A stretch of 64,000 nt of DNA from Hyparrhenia diplandra (lineage: Eukaryota; Streptophyta; Magnoliopsida; Poales; Poaceae): the NCBI GenBank assembly GCA_015847255.1, contig JADLZK010013170.1:186001-250000 (forward strand), given 5' to 3'. The notes under the pieces are model-generated. The model ran no database searches, had not been told where the DNA came from, and saw only the letters and a program-made list of their open reading frames with translations. A program made the position numbers and the translations under genes. How positions within the stretch are numbered: position 1 is the stretch's first letter; every line of letters starts with the position of its first letter. Shown one piece after another: positions 22,672 to 33,202 of this stretch.

Positions 22672-24044
22672 AAGTAGAGTAATTAACTAACGACCTGGTA
22701 AGTTGCGATGCCTGTGACCTCAAAATGCTCGCCAGGCTTGACTAGCTTGCCGCTCACACTGACGGGCTTTCCTCTGAGCTTCTCAACCTCCTCGACGGGC
22801 CAATGCAGCAACTGCTTCCCAGTGGGGTCAAGCCATATCTTCCTCGGGATCGCCTGTCAGGAACATAGGTGTGTTTAGTTAGTGAAATATATTGGGGGCT
22901 TTTCGTTTGTAAATTGTCAGTCAAACAAGTCGCACTTTTCCCAAACTATACAATTAGTTTTTTTATTTACTTACATTTAATGCTCCCGTAAAAAAATTTG
23001 GCCAACGAGGTCTTTTTCATTAAACAGGCGATTCAGGCAGGAAGTAGTAAAGACGACGTACATGGATGCCGGCCCAGCCCTTGGCCTCGTCGTCCGGCCC
23101 GTTGTCCGACTCCATGACCCACGCAAGCAGCACCCGCCGCCGCTTCGTCGGGTCGTAGAACGTCTTTGATGCGTAGTAGTTGCCGTAGTCGTAGCGGAGC
23201 CGGTGGTTGTAGTCGCCGTTGGGGTTATCCGGATAGTACCGGTCGGTGCTCTTGTTGTAGGACCCGATGGTGTAGTAGTCGACGGGATACCGACTGCTCT
23301 TGAGCACGCATTTTTGGCGCCGGGCTCGGAGCTGCCGAGGCCGTCCTGAGCCCCGACGCGGACATCGGGAAGAAGTCGGGCACTCCCACATCCCCGCCCG
23401 CGCCGCCGAGTGCAGCGGGTGCTTGGCTCGGGTCCAACGCACGAAGTCCCGGCTCCGGTACACGCGACGCCATGCCGCGGCCGTCCCCGCACGCTGCCCA
23501 CCAGCATCCGCCCGGTGCCGCCCGCGTACCATGCCGTGGTCGGGTCGCTGAACTCGCGTCGGGTCGATGCCGCCCACCGGCGTCGCCACCGGGTTGTACG
23601 CCGCGGGCTTCTCCCACTCCCGGAGCATCGGGTCCGACTTGTTCTTGGGGAACGCGATCACCTGCACCTGGTGATTCATGTCGTTGACCCCCGTGTATAG
23701 GATCGCCGGCGTGCCGTCTTTCAGTATCGTCGCCGAGCCGGACCAGCAGCCGTTTTGGTCGGAGGGGATGCTGGGGTAGATGGCTGGCTCCAGTGCGATC
23801 CAATTGATGAGGTCGCGTGACACGGAGTGAGCCCACACGATATTGCCCCATACCGCGCCCTTGGGGTTGTCTTGGTAGAACAAGTGATACCATCCCTTGT
23901 AGTACATTGGACCCGCACGTATATATCACAATGTCGAGTTGTCAACCAACTGATATGCTATTTTTGAAAAAACTGGAAGAACTGCTATGCTATTCCTTTT
24001 CTATTTTTTAATATGTTGAAAATGTACTTTGCTACTATTGGATA

Positions 24045-24299
24045 CTCCCTCCGTCTTGAAATAAATCAGCTTCTAGAGTTGCCTTAAGTCAAACTTTTTA
24101 AGTTTGACCGTCTTTATAGGAAATAACACCAATATTTATGACATCAAATTAATATCACTAGATACGTAATGAAATATATTTTCATAATATGTTTATTTTG
24201 TTTCATAGATATTATTTTTTTCCTATAAAGTTGATCAAATTTTAAAAAGGTTTGACTTAGGGAAACTCTAGAAGTTGATTTATTTTGAGACAGAGTGAG
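24045..24299. mobile_element. Stowaway-type MITE in invertase intron 2
   Basis: Terminal CTCCCTCCGTC and the inverted GAGACAGAGTGAG ends are flanked by TA (24043-24044, 24300-24301), the Tc1/mariner target. It is AT-rich, 255 bp, and has no coding capacity. The orthologous MITE sits at 53548-53802 in the right copy, so it inserted before the segmental duplication. Confidence 0.85.
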
Positions 24300-24600
24300 T
24301 AGATAACACTTCAAAATACGCCATTTCATCCTCCCCACGAGTAAAAAACACAAGTACCATTGGCTTGTTCATGATAATCATTAGATACTTAATGAAATAT
24401 GTTTTCATAATATATTTATTTGGTTTCATAGATGTTATTTTTTTTTTTTATAAAATTGGTCAAATTTAAAAAGTTTGACTTAGGAAAACTCTAAAAGTTG
24501 ATTTATTTTGAGACGGGAAGGAGTGGATAACACTTCAAAATACGCCATTTCATCCTCCCACGAGTAAGAAAGAAAAGTACAATTAGCTTGTTCATGATAC
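24300..24600. repeat. Local duplication of the MITE 3' half and its flank
   Basis: The flank GATAACACTTCAAAATACGC with the following TTTCATCCTCCC and CTTGTTCATGATA occurs at 24303-24372 and again at 24526-24600. A second partial MITE copy (about 24380-24525) lies between. The right module copy has this flank only once (53805-53880). The duplication therefore arose in the left copy after the segmental duplication. Confidence 0.75.
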
Positions 24601-25487
24601 TCGCAGATATTATAGATCTAGTAGCAGGCAACACAACACAGGGATAACAATAAAATATCTGGCTTTAAAAAAATATAAGATAACTGTTAGAAACGGGCTG
24701 GGTAAAAAGCGTACCGTTGGGGTCTGCAACCGATGAGTTTCGCGGTGATCAGAACCATCACCGCCAACAAAGACAGGAAGACAGAAAACAACACCATGTT
24801 AGAATAAAGTTTCTGCAGCGACCGTATAGTACTTAATCATATCACAAGAACTATTAGCATATAGAGTACTTAATCGATCTGAACCCTAAGCATGTGCATT
24901 ATCATTTAACCACCACACGATAGCTGCAAGTCTTCGTCGTTTGTCCGGCTACTGTCAAAAAGCTTAATAGCTTTTCTGTGAGGCTACATTTTGTTGCTGC
25001 TTTTCCAAGATACAGGCGTGATTTTTTTCGAAAGATCCCCATGGGGGGGTGACAAGAGGAGATCAAATTAGTATAATTATCCTTGTCAAAAAAAAACTAG
25101 TATAATTATCACTGGTATATAAAGTTTTCCATTCCTACTATTCTCTGTCGTCCATGGTCTGACACAATTTAATCTCTTGCAAGTAGCAACACAGCAAGCA
25201 ACATGAGCAACACGCATATCAAGGTAGCTTTTGATTGCTTGAAAACAGATTAAGCGGGAGGAGCGATCCATCCAACTTCGAACTTCAAGAGAAGTAGCTA
25301 GCAATACCATACCGTTGATCCAGTTCATTGGCGGCTGGAAATGGTACCCTGTCCTGAGCAGGGGGCTGACAATGGAGGCTGGCACCGGCGGCGGTGCCGC
25401 CTCAGCGTCCAGGCTCATGACATGGGAGGCACCGGCGGCGAGCAGCAGCACCGCCCATGGTGAGAGGACCCGCGGCCGAGTCCCCAT

Positions 25488-25870
25488 TGCGTTTCGAGCT
25501 AGGAAGAGGGTACGTAAGAGAATGTTTTGCATGGATGGTGAGAGCTGAAGACCAGGCATCGGGTCCTGGGGTTTTTGTAGGGAGAAAAACTAGAGCAAAG
25601 CTAAGCAACGGCACAAAGCTAGAGTGGCAGAGATCACGCTCTTGGATGGAATAATTGAGCAAGCTATAGCTTAATGGTAGTGTTGCGTTGCGTGCGAGAC
25701 GGGCGCGACAAGAGTAATCCTAGCTAGCTAAGGTAGTACCAGTGTGTGAAGTCGAACCCGTCAACCACGCACGTACGTACTAGTACGAGGATCGGCGGAC
25801 GGTCCAGGCCCCAACCCAAGGGACACGGACACCATTCATGATTAACAAATTGGTACAGAATGACCTGATT
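25488..25870 (-). promoter_or_regulatory. Upstream region of the invertase gene
   Basis: This is the 5' flank of the minus-strand invertase. It is conserved in the right copy (54779-55160) and in part near sHMA-A (5860-6450). On the minus strand, TTTTTCTCCCTACAAAAACC at about 25570-25590 is the best TATA-like stretch before the start codon. No specific regulator site is claimed. Confidence 0.45.
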
Positions 25871-26280
25871 TTTTTTTTCAAACCCAGGCCTTCACCTGTA
25901 TTTCATTAAGAGAAAGACCAAAAGAAAGACCAAAAGTTTAATACCATCAGTGTACTCCATAGCGAGTTGTCTGGAAGTCCACTAGGCGAAACACACAATA
26001 AATGACACTGACTTCAACGGTGAAGCATAGAGAGGTGTGCTAAGTAGGAAACCAAAGTGCCACTAATTTGGCGGGGCGTGCCATCCAAATCCTCCCCCGC
26101 AGAGCGGACACAGAGTTTGGGGGAGAACCTTGTGCACGTTCTTCCGCCTAACGGACGGAAGAGCATCACTGAACGCCGCTTGGAACCTCACGACGATCGT
26201 GGAGTCTGGAGATTGGACTGGATCATCTAAACTACCACATCTGCTATTATGGAAAACTTCAAATAACATATATGTTTTTA
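25871..26280 (-). mobile_element. Probable retroelement 3' tail (minus strand)
   Basis: On the minus strand the block ends GGTGAAGGCCTGGGTTTG followed by an A-run (plus-strand T-run at about 25870-25880), like the 3' end of a poly(A) retroelement. A short frame (MLFEVFHNSRCGSLDD) is conserved in the right copy at 55578-55372 but shows no known domain. Both module copies have it, so it predates the duplication. Confidence 0.45.
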
Positions 26281-26545
26281 AATTAATTACTCAGTTCTAT
26301 TAATGTCAATATACTAAACTAGGTAAAGTAAATATGCATATTGACCCATTAGTAATTTTGTTACATGTAATTGTTAAACATGAAAAACAATTTTAATGGT
26401 TATGTCTTCTAAAATTTGTGGAATTAAGCAGGGACCATTAGTCAATTAATCATCATTGTGAACCCTGATTAAGCAACATGGACTGGCTTCATCAGTTGCA
26501 GAGTAGTGCAGTGGTTTAGAGTTGTGATGGTGATGTAAGCGAAGG

Positions 26546-28324
26546 TGTCGGGTACCAATATCAGAGGTACCCTAAACACGCGACAAATCGCGGCGAAAAT
26601 AATAACAACATTTGGCCTAACTCTGCCTCGCATGAGCTCAGAAGACGGAGCCCGAGCTCCGCCATGCACGATTACAAAGTCGTGCGAGCCATCCTATGCC
26701 CCCGCGCCGCGCGCGCCCACGACCTCGGCACGTACGCCCTCCGGGTTTGCTCGAGCTCTATCCGTCTCGTACGAGCTCTTCCGCACGAGCTCTTTCCGTC
26801 TCGTACGAGCTCTTCCGTAGGAGCTCTTTCCGTCTCGTACGAGCTCCTCCGCACGAGCTCTTTCCGTCTCGTACGAGCTCATCCGCTGGAGCTCTTTCAG
26901 TCTCGTACGAGGTCTTCCGCACGAGCTCCTTCCGTCTCGTACGAGCTCAGAGGACGGAGCCCGAGCTCCACCTCGCGCCGTGCGCCCCCCGCCTCATACG
27001 ACTACGAAGTCGTGCGAACCGTCGCACCCGCGCCGCGTGTGTCCGTGACCTCGAGGTCGCATGGGTCGCCTCGCCTCGCGCCGTGCGGCGGCGCGCCACG
27101 TGCGCCCGCACGCGCATAACTCCGCTGCGCACGACCTCGAGGTCGTATGGGTCGTTCGGCTCCGCGCCCGCGGCGCCTCGCGTCCCGCGCGATCTCCGCC
27201 TCTCGCTCTCTCCAAAGACAAACCGTGCGGCACATCTCCAACTCGCACGACCTCGGAGCTCGGAAGTATGCGGAACTCACGAGCTCGGGAGCTCGCGCCC
27301 CCATCTGGACGAACCGCGCGGCACATCTCCGACTCGCACGACCTCGGGGCTCGGGAGCGCGCGGAACTCACGAGCCCAGAGCTCGCGCTCCCATCCGGAT
27401 GAAACCCGTGACCCCGGAGATCGCACGACTTATCTCCAACTCCTACGACATGGAGCTCGGAGCGACGTGAAGGCTACGAGCTCGCAAGTCTCCGGGACCA
27501 CATACCCAATGAACCGCACATCCCAACGAGGGATCGGAGGAAGTCCAATCTACAGCACCTACCTAAAGGTACTCTGTGCGACGCCGCCCGTAGCTGCGGC
27601 ACGCTGCGGCCTACCGCGGACGCGACGAATCAACCGGATGCCGAATCCGCCTCCCGACAACCGCTACGGACAACCACTACGGACAAACCGACCTTTTCGC
27701 CGAGCTCTCCTGGCCACACATCTTTCTGCAATGTACCGGCCCCCGCACCTACCTACGGGCGCCGCCGCAGTCCCTGGCGGAGGCAAAGGAGCGTGCCCGA
27801 CGGATGGGCCGCAGTCTACGAGATCCCCGCGCCGTACCCTACGCAATAGACGGACGGCTACGGGCACGCGTTCCCGGCAACTGAGCGTGCCCGACAACTG
27901 AGCGTGCCCGGCATCCCAGGCGACTTTTACACTTTACCCCCTCTACTTTGTATTGTTCACACCTTTGGTCCTCCTCCTAGTGGCACCTGTATGTCCTCCC
28001 CTTACGAGTATAAAAGGGGAGCCTTGGCCACCAGGGGAGGGGGATCGGTCTTCTCCTCATCGCTCTCTCATTCGAACACACACTATTCACAGAGACTTGG
28101 GAGCCGGCCTCCCTCTCTCGACCTGCTTGTATTCGCCCCGATACGAGTGTTTGAGCTCGGCCACATAGTGACTCCGACTGGAGACTGGACTAGGGGCCCG
28201 ATTGCCCCGAACCAGTATAAACCCCGTGTCTTGTGTCCCTTGAGCTAGGCCATCGAAGTCCCACACGAGCCATTCGATCAATTTTACTGTGTCCGTGGTA
28301 TATCCGCCATATTCGACCACGACA
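26546..28324. mobile_element. Solo LTR
   Basis: Starts TGTCGGGTACC and ends CCACGACA, with TG...CA ends and a TGTCG/CGACA inverted terminus. Length is 1779 bp. Imperfect 5-bp target duplications GAAGG (26541-26545) and GATGG (28325-28329) flank it. The right module copy runs uninterrupted across this point (about 55850), which proves an insertion after the segmental duplication. A TATAAAAG box at 28009-28016 fits an LTR promoter. No internal region or second LTR is present. Long ORFs inside are by-products of high GC and repeats. Confidence 0.88.
26763..26966. repeat. 34-bp tandem repeat array inside the solo LTR
   Basis: Six units start at 26763, 26797, 26831, 26865, 26899 and 26933, exactly 34 bp apart. 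Each carries CGTCTCGTACGAGCTC followed by TTCCGCACGAGCTCTTTC with small changes. Every unit holds the palindromes TCGTACGA and GAGCTC. Because 34 is not a multiple of 3, all frames repeat with a 102-bp cycle and give misleading ORFs. Confidence 0.92.
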
Positions 28325-28329
28325 GATGG

Positions 28330-29480
28330 TCTCAATCCAAGTATCCACTATCTATAGCTCTTATCCCACACCAAAATTAGTGACAGAGCAGCGATAGCCC
28401 TTATCCCACACCGAAATTAGTGACAGAGCAGCGGTGTAATTAAGCAAGAAGAAGTGGGCAACCGAATTGCCCACAACAGTAGCACGAACGTTAGATTGTC
28501 CGCACTGCATCCGGTATGTGCATACAGGATAAGAACATACCGGAGAAAAGGGCCGCAGCGCAGTCCGGTAGAAGGTCCTAGAAGGCGTCGTGTCCGCCGT
28601 CTAATATGTGTGGAGGAGGTAGCGGGCATCCGGTATGTGCCCGTGTGGTATGGGGGCCACCACTACAGGGCTCGGTGGAAAGGAGAGAGAGAGAGAGAGA
28701 GTTGCGACCGGAGTGCGCCAACCCCTCCGCATCCTAGCCACTCACCGGCAGTAACGGCGGCGGAGCAGGGACGAGAGTTGCGGATCTGCGGATCCCGGGG
28801 CCACGGACGGCAGCACGGGCGTAGCCCGTCCTCCTCAGCGTTGTCGCGCCAGACAGGAGGTAGCGGTTGCTCACATTCACTGCCTTCCCCGCCCCCGTCA
28901 CTAGCTCATGTCGAACTCCCTCCGCTCCGGCGGCGATAATGGCGGACTCGCCCTGCTGTTGTTGCTGCTCAAGTGATAGGGAAAGGAGGAGGCTAGGGCA
29001 GAGAGTGAAGGATGGCCCTCCTCGCTTGACGTGACTAAAGGGGGGAGTGTCGCTGAAACGGTCGCCGAAGAGGCCGACTATGAAGGGGTAGAGGCAAGCA
29101 AATGAGGATTGGGGGCGAAGCACTAGAGGTCGTGGCGGTCGAATGGATAAAGGAGGAGAAGGGAAAAAGAAAAGGGGAAGAGAAAAAGGGGAAAAAAAGA
29201 AGAGAAGAAGGAAAAAAAAAAAAAGAGAAAAAAATAAAAAATAAAAATGTAAAAAAAAAAAAAGAAAATATAGAAATATAAAAAAGGAAAAAAAAACTAT
29301 TATTATTTAATTAAAAAGTTTTACTACTAAACTATTGTAAAAGAAAGAAAAGAAAAAAAAAAGAAAGGAAAAAGAAGGGATAAGAAAAGGAGAGGAGAGG
29401 AGATGGTAGTTGGAGATGGTTGAATAAAATATAGTGTAGTTGGTAATTGTATATAGGATTGATAAGAAAAGGGAAAACTA
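28330..29480. other. Duplicated intergenic block with GA and purine runs
   Basis: Matches 55850-56950. It contains a (GA)n run at about 28682-28702 and paired CGGTATGTG / CACATACCGG-like motifs near 28510-28640. It ends in a long A/G-only tract at about 29150-29400. ORFs such as 28454-28939 are conserved only in part and are frame-shifted between the two copies, so I do not call a gene. Confidence 0.5.
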
Positions 29481-29482
29481 TT

Positions 29483-30772
29483 TGCATTTGCAATGTTTTA
29501 TGTCGAACATTTGTTGCATGTTAATATTGTCCTAATACTAGATTTTGAGTTTTTCCTCTATTGATCATATCTCCATTTGATAAATACAAATTACTAGTTA
29601 ATTTAGCAATAAGTGTGCGAGAGCAACCGAGGAGTACGTGGCCTGAAAGTTAGTGCTTACGTAGGTTAACTGGGATCAGAGTTAACGTTGCTGCCTACTA
29701 CTGCCTTGTTGCCTTGCTGGGGCCACTCAGCTCTTAGCTTGTTGAATCTCGATCGGTGGCCATGGTGCTTGTGGTGCTTGTGAAATGTGGGATTTACAGC
29801 CAGCAGTACTGCTGGTGTGGTCGTCTTGACCAGACCACCCGAGCCCGTCTTCCAAGTTCCAAGTCCTTAAACTCCCTACGCACTGGAGGAGGACCGATCG
29901 GCACCTCTGGTCTCCCAAGCGTAGTTGCAGGATAGGAGCCCGTCTTCCGTTGACTTGACTTGCAGTACTATCATCAGACGTCGTCGCACCATGGGTGTGG
30001 CATGTGCCGTTACCGTGTGGTGCGTGTGCTCTGAAACACGGTTTCTGCTGCCGCACAGCGCGTTGGCGGCTATTGATGCAAGGTCGAGTCATAAACAAGA
30101 AAACTAATCACATGTCAAACGTGGGAATTGCATGTTTAGCAGTGAGCCCGTCAACCACGTTTGATCAGGGGGTTGTACTGGTCTCCTATATCTTGGTGGC
30201 GAGTGGCGACGATGCATGTCAAACGTGGGAATTGCATGTAGCAGTCCAGGTGTGGTACTCTAACCCTGCAGTGCAGCAGTGTCGAACGACCATCTCTCGT
30301 GTTGACCAACCCGAGCCCGTCTTCCAAGTTCCTACTGAAGCAGCTCTGGAAGGCAGCCTCCAAATATCATTGTGAACCCTAATTATTAGTGTTGGAATAT
30401 ATGCATGAATATGCATGGCCGGCCTTTGTCCTCATAGAGATTTTTTTTATAACTCCATCCAAATAAATCTCAAAGGGTCATTTATATTGCTCCAAAAAAA
30501 AGGGGGTCATTTGTATGTGCATATATACGAGGCCAGTAACGCAGTGGGAAACATTAATTCCAATTTGTTAGTTAAGTGGAACGATACAGTTATTCCACAT
30601 TAGGTCCTTTGTCGTATTGATTGATCCTATATATCCGGCTGTTTGGAAACAAAACTTCCATAGCATGCATTTGTAATGACATTTCAGTACTTTGTGTTGG
30701 AGAACAGTAGACCATTATTCAGTTATGTTTAAAACTTTGTTTTGTAGAAATGCACTACATTATCAATTCTCT
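29483..30772. repeat. Tandem duplicate of the sHMA upstream region, without a gene
   Basis: 29483-30112 is repeated at 30773-31450, the real sHMA-B upstream region (TTTGCATTTGCAATGTT, GTACGTGGCCTGAAAG, CAGCAGTACTG, GCCGTTACCGTGTGGTG, GCGTTGGCGGCTATTGATGC). At 30112 it breaks off inside AATCACATG and joins upstream-module sequence (TCAAACGTGGGAATTGCATG). CATG microhomology lies at the junction. The right module copy has a single unit, so this is a later tandem duplication in the left copy. Confidence 0.75.
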
Positions 30773-31541
30773 TTGCATTTGCAATGTTCTATGTCGAACA
30801 TTTGTTGCATGTTAATATTGACCTAATACTAGATTTTGAGTTTTTCCTCTAATGATCATATCTCCCTTTGATAAATACAAATTACTAGTTAATTTAACAA
30901 TAAGTGTGCAAGAGCAACAGAGGAGTACGTGGCCTGAAAGTTAGTGCTTACGTAGGTTAACTGGAATCAGAGTTAACGTTGATGCCTACTGCCTTGCTGC
31001 CTTGCTCGGGGCCCTCAGCTCTTAGCTTGTCGAATCTCGATCGGTGGCCACGGTGCATGTGAAATGTGGGATTTACAGCCAGCAGTACTGTGGGTGTGGT
31101 CCTCTTGACAAGACCACCCGAGCCCGTCTTCCAAGTTTCAAGTCCCTAAACTCCCTACGCACTGGAGGAGGATCGGCACCTCTGGTCTCCCAAGAGAGGA
31201 GCTGGATCGGAATCGGACGGAGGAGGTACATCGTTGATTGGTGCAGAAACGAACGTACGTTAGGTAGGCAGAGGTAGGCAGCGTTCTTCCTGGCCGTTGA
31301 CTTGACTTGCACTATCATCAGCCGTCGTCGCACCATGGATGTGGCATGTGCCGTTACCGTGTGGTGAAACACGGTTTCTGCTGCCGCACAGCGCGTTGGC
31401 GGCTATTGATGCAAGGTGAGTCGAGTCGTAAAGAAGAAAACTAATCACATGCGGTGCTGGCTAAACAACTCCAAATGCTGCGGCTACTAGTACCACTACC
31501 ACTTTACACCCAGTCAGGCACCCACCAGTGCTCTATCTATC

Positions 31542-31550
31542 TATATATAG
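31542..31550 (+). promoter_or_regulatory. TATA box of sHMA-B
   Basis: TATATATAG, followed by CTCCGCCCC, lies about 170 bp before the sHMA-B ATG at 31715. The same context is present in sHMA-C. Confidence 0.65.
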
Positions 31551-31714
31551 CTCCGCCCCACGCAGGGCAAGCAATTGCTAAGTTCCCCGCCGGTGTCTCT
31601 TTTGCATTGTCCCAGCACATCAACGGCCACTTCACCGTAGCCGGCACTTCGTTCGATTCCGAGGATTGCATTGGAACGCAATCCGCCGCCGATCGATCAG
31701 GAGAAGCAACGACG

Positions 31715-32240
31715 ATGAAGGTGAATGCCTGATCATCATCACTTTCCTCTTCCTGAAACGTCTCATCGTCTTCCCTCTTTTACTGAACTGGGCACATTCT
31801 CCCTGCCGCATGCAGCAAAAGATCGTGATCAGGGTGCAGATGGAGTGCGACCGGTGCCGGTCCAAGGCGCTGGCGCTGGTGGCGGCGACGGGCGGGGTGG
31901 ACTCGGTCTCGCTCGCGGGCGACGGCAGGGACCAGGTCGTCGTCGTGGGCGATGACGTCGACTCCGTCAAGCTCACCAACGCGCTGCGCAAGAAGGTCGG
32001 GCCGGCGGAGATCGTGCAGGTCGTCGCCCAAGCCAAGAAGAAGGAGGGGAGCGGCGGCGGCGGCAACAACCCTCCGGCTCCGCTGCCGCGCTGCTGCCCG
32101 AGTTCGTCGCGGCGAGCGCGTGGTACTACCAGCAGCACTACCCGCAGCCGGCGGCCGTGGTGTACGAGCAGCCCGCGGCCGAGTACGCGTGCGCCTACGG
32201 TTATCAGACGCGGACTGACAGCATCTGCTCCATAATGTAA
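31715..32240 (+). pseudogene. sHMA-B: HMA-domain gene with frameshifted C terminus
   Basis: Exon 1 is 31715-31720 (ATGAAG) and exon 2 starts at 31816 after a 95-bp GT-AG intron. The HMA domain (QKIVIRVQ, MECDRCRSKALALVA, GGVDSV, DQVVVVG, VDSVKLTNALRKK) is intact and keeps the CxxC metal motif (CDRC). Compared with sHMA-C, 10 bp are missing near 32080-32090 in the Pro/Ala linker. The frame then shifts to an Arg/Ser-rich tail ending at 32235, and the proper end (CSIM, stop 32238-32240) is out of frame. The predicted 141-residue product would lack the CaaX prenylation box and the Tyr-rich tail. It may still be expressed as a soluble HMA protein, or it may be a young pseudogene. Confidence 0.88.
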
Positions 32241-33124
32241 TGTTGAAGAGAGCCGGGCTCCATGGAAGGATTGATTACTCTTTTTTTTTGGTCTTTGGGC
32301 CGTGATCGGTGATAGGTATGTCTTTCCGAGACAAGTTTTGTATGGGCTTCAGGCCACCACCTTAATGGGCCCAATTCCATCATGTATTCTGGTCCTTTTG
32401 TATTGCCGCTAATTAAGTTTACACTAGTTGCTTGTGTGTGTAGTTAAGAGTACAAATCGATAATATTATATTGTGAGTAAATAAATGGACTTTTAATAGT
32501 GGAGTGAATATATATAGTCCCCTTCTGATTTATTCTGATAATAGGGAAGTCCATTAATGACCAACTTAAATAGGGGACTACAGCCAGAAAATTCTAGGCG
32601 CACATAACCCCTAATGACCAATCCCTTGCTAACTACGGCGATCGATCCATGCTGTAACGATTACGTTCGTGCATGCAGGAGTTTTAGTTCTCCCTTGGTA
32701 TGTAGGTTGAGATATTATACGTCTTACAAACTGGTCTGGATGGGGTAGGTAGGTACTAGCCGGCGTACATGAATTATACATACATACTCCATTGATAAGC
32801 TAGCTAGACTACAAAATATATAGTGTTACCTGGGCTATTTAATCCGAGATAAATATATAGTGTTACCTACAAAAATAAACAAGTAGTATTGCCTAGAATT
32901 TTCTGGCCATGTCAGCAGCTTATGTGGCATAACTAATTGCAAACCACCTCCACGTCACCAAAACCGGATTGGATTAGTGTCAAAAGGTGTTAAGTGCACC
33001 GGTTTGTAAAACCACCGGAGTAAAATAAACTAAACAATACATTAGGGGGTTATCTAGACTTGAATGAAAACACAAGGTAGTAATTTGGACTTTTTCCTAT
33101 TAGAAAAGATATACTTGGTACGTA
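32241..33124. other. sHMA-B 3' flank and intergenic DNA
   Basis: 32241-32420 is conserved downstream of sHMA-C (59541-59720) and probably holds the 3' UTR. 32420-33120 has no counterpart there and shows nothing recognisable. Confidence 0.45.
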
Positions 33125-33202
33125 CTCCCTTCGGGATGGTATTAGAAGTCGTTTAGGACAGCGACACGGTCTCCAAAACACAAATTTGACCTCTTATTAT
33201 TA
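33125..33202. mobile_element. Truncated Stowaway-like MITE, cut by a Helitron
   Basis: CTCCCTTCGGGATGGTATTA and the following sequence match the first 80 bp of the complete 259-bp MITE at 59733-59991. The match stops exactly where the Helitron 3' end (CTAG, minus strand) begins at 33203. Confidence 0.8.

Larger units (their letters stand above)
20934..25487 (-). pseudogene. Cell-wall-invertase / fructan-exohydrolase type GH32 gene, damaged
   Basis: Seven exons can be traced on the minus strand: 25487-25313, 24723-24715, 23912-23062, 22853-22695, 21748-21489, 21352-21283 and 21122-20934. The product would be a secreted GH32 enzyme that splits sucrose or fructans in the cell wall. It has a signal peptide (WAVLLLAAGA), the nucleophile block NWIND-PNG completed by the 9-bp mini-exon, WSGSAT, a WECP acid/base motif (Pro marks the cell-wall type) and the C-terminal beta-sandwich. 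Defects: the exon 3 acceptor reads CGG where the sister copy has CAG. Exon 3 contains about five 1-bp shifts (near 23553, 23480, 23460, 23377 and 23313), which put the SDPTTAW (RDP-equivalent) and PDFFP motifs out of frame. A LINE lies in intron 4. The indels cancel, so the exon stays open. Pseudogene is likely; sequencing error is the alternative. Confidence 0.88.

Noticed and set aside
26763..26966. Regular 34-bp repeats that could be read as a CRISPR array
   Set aside because: There are no unique spacers, units abut directly, and this is plant nuclear DNA; it is a simple tandem repeat in an LTR.
26696..27901. 401-codon plus-strand ORF
   Set aside because: It is inside the solo LTR and is produced by the 34-bp repeats and high GC; the composition is Arg/Ser/Pro-rich in every frame.
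28454..28939. 161-codon ORF present in part in the right module copy (55931-56482)
   Set aside because: The two copies differ by indels that change the frame and the tail, with no sign of coding constraint.
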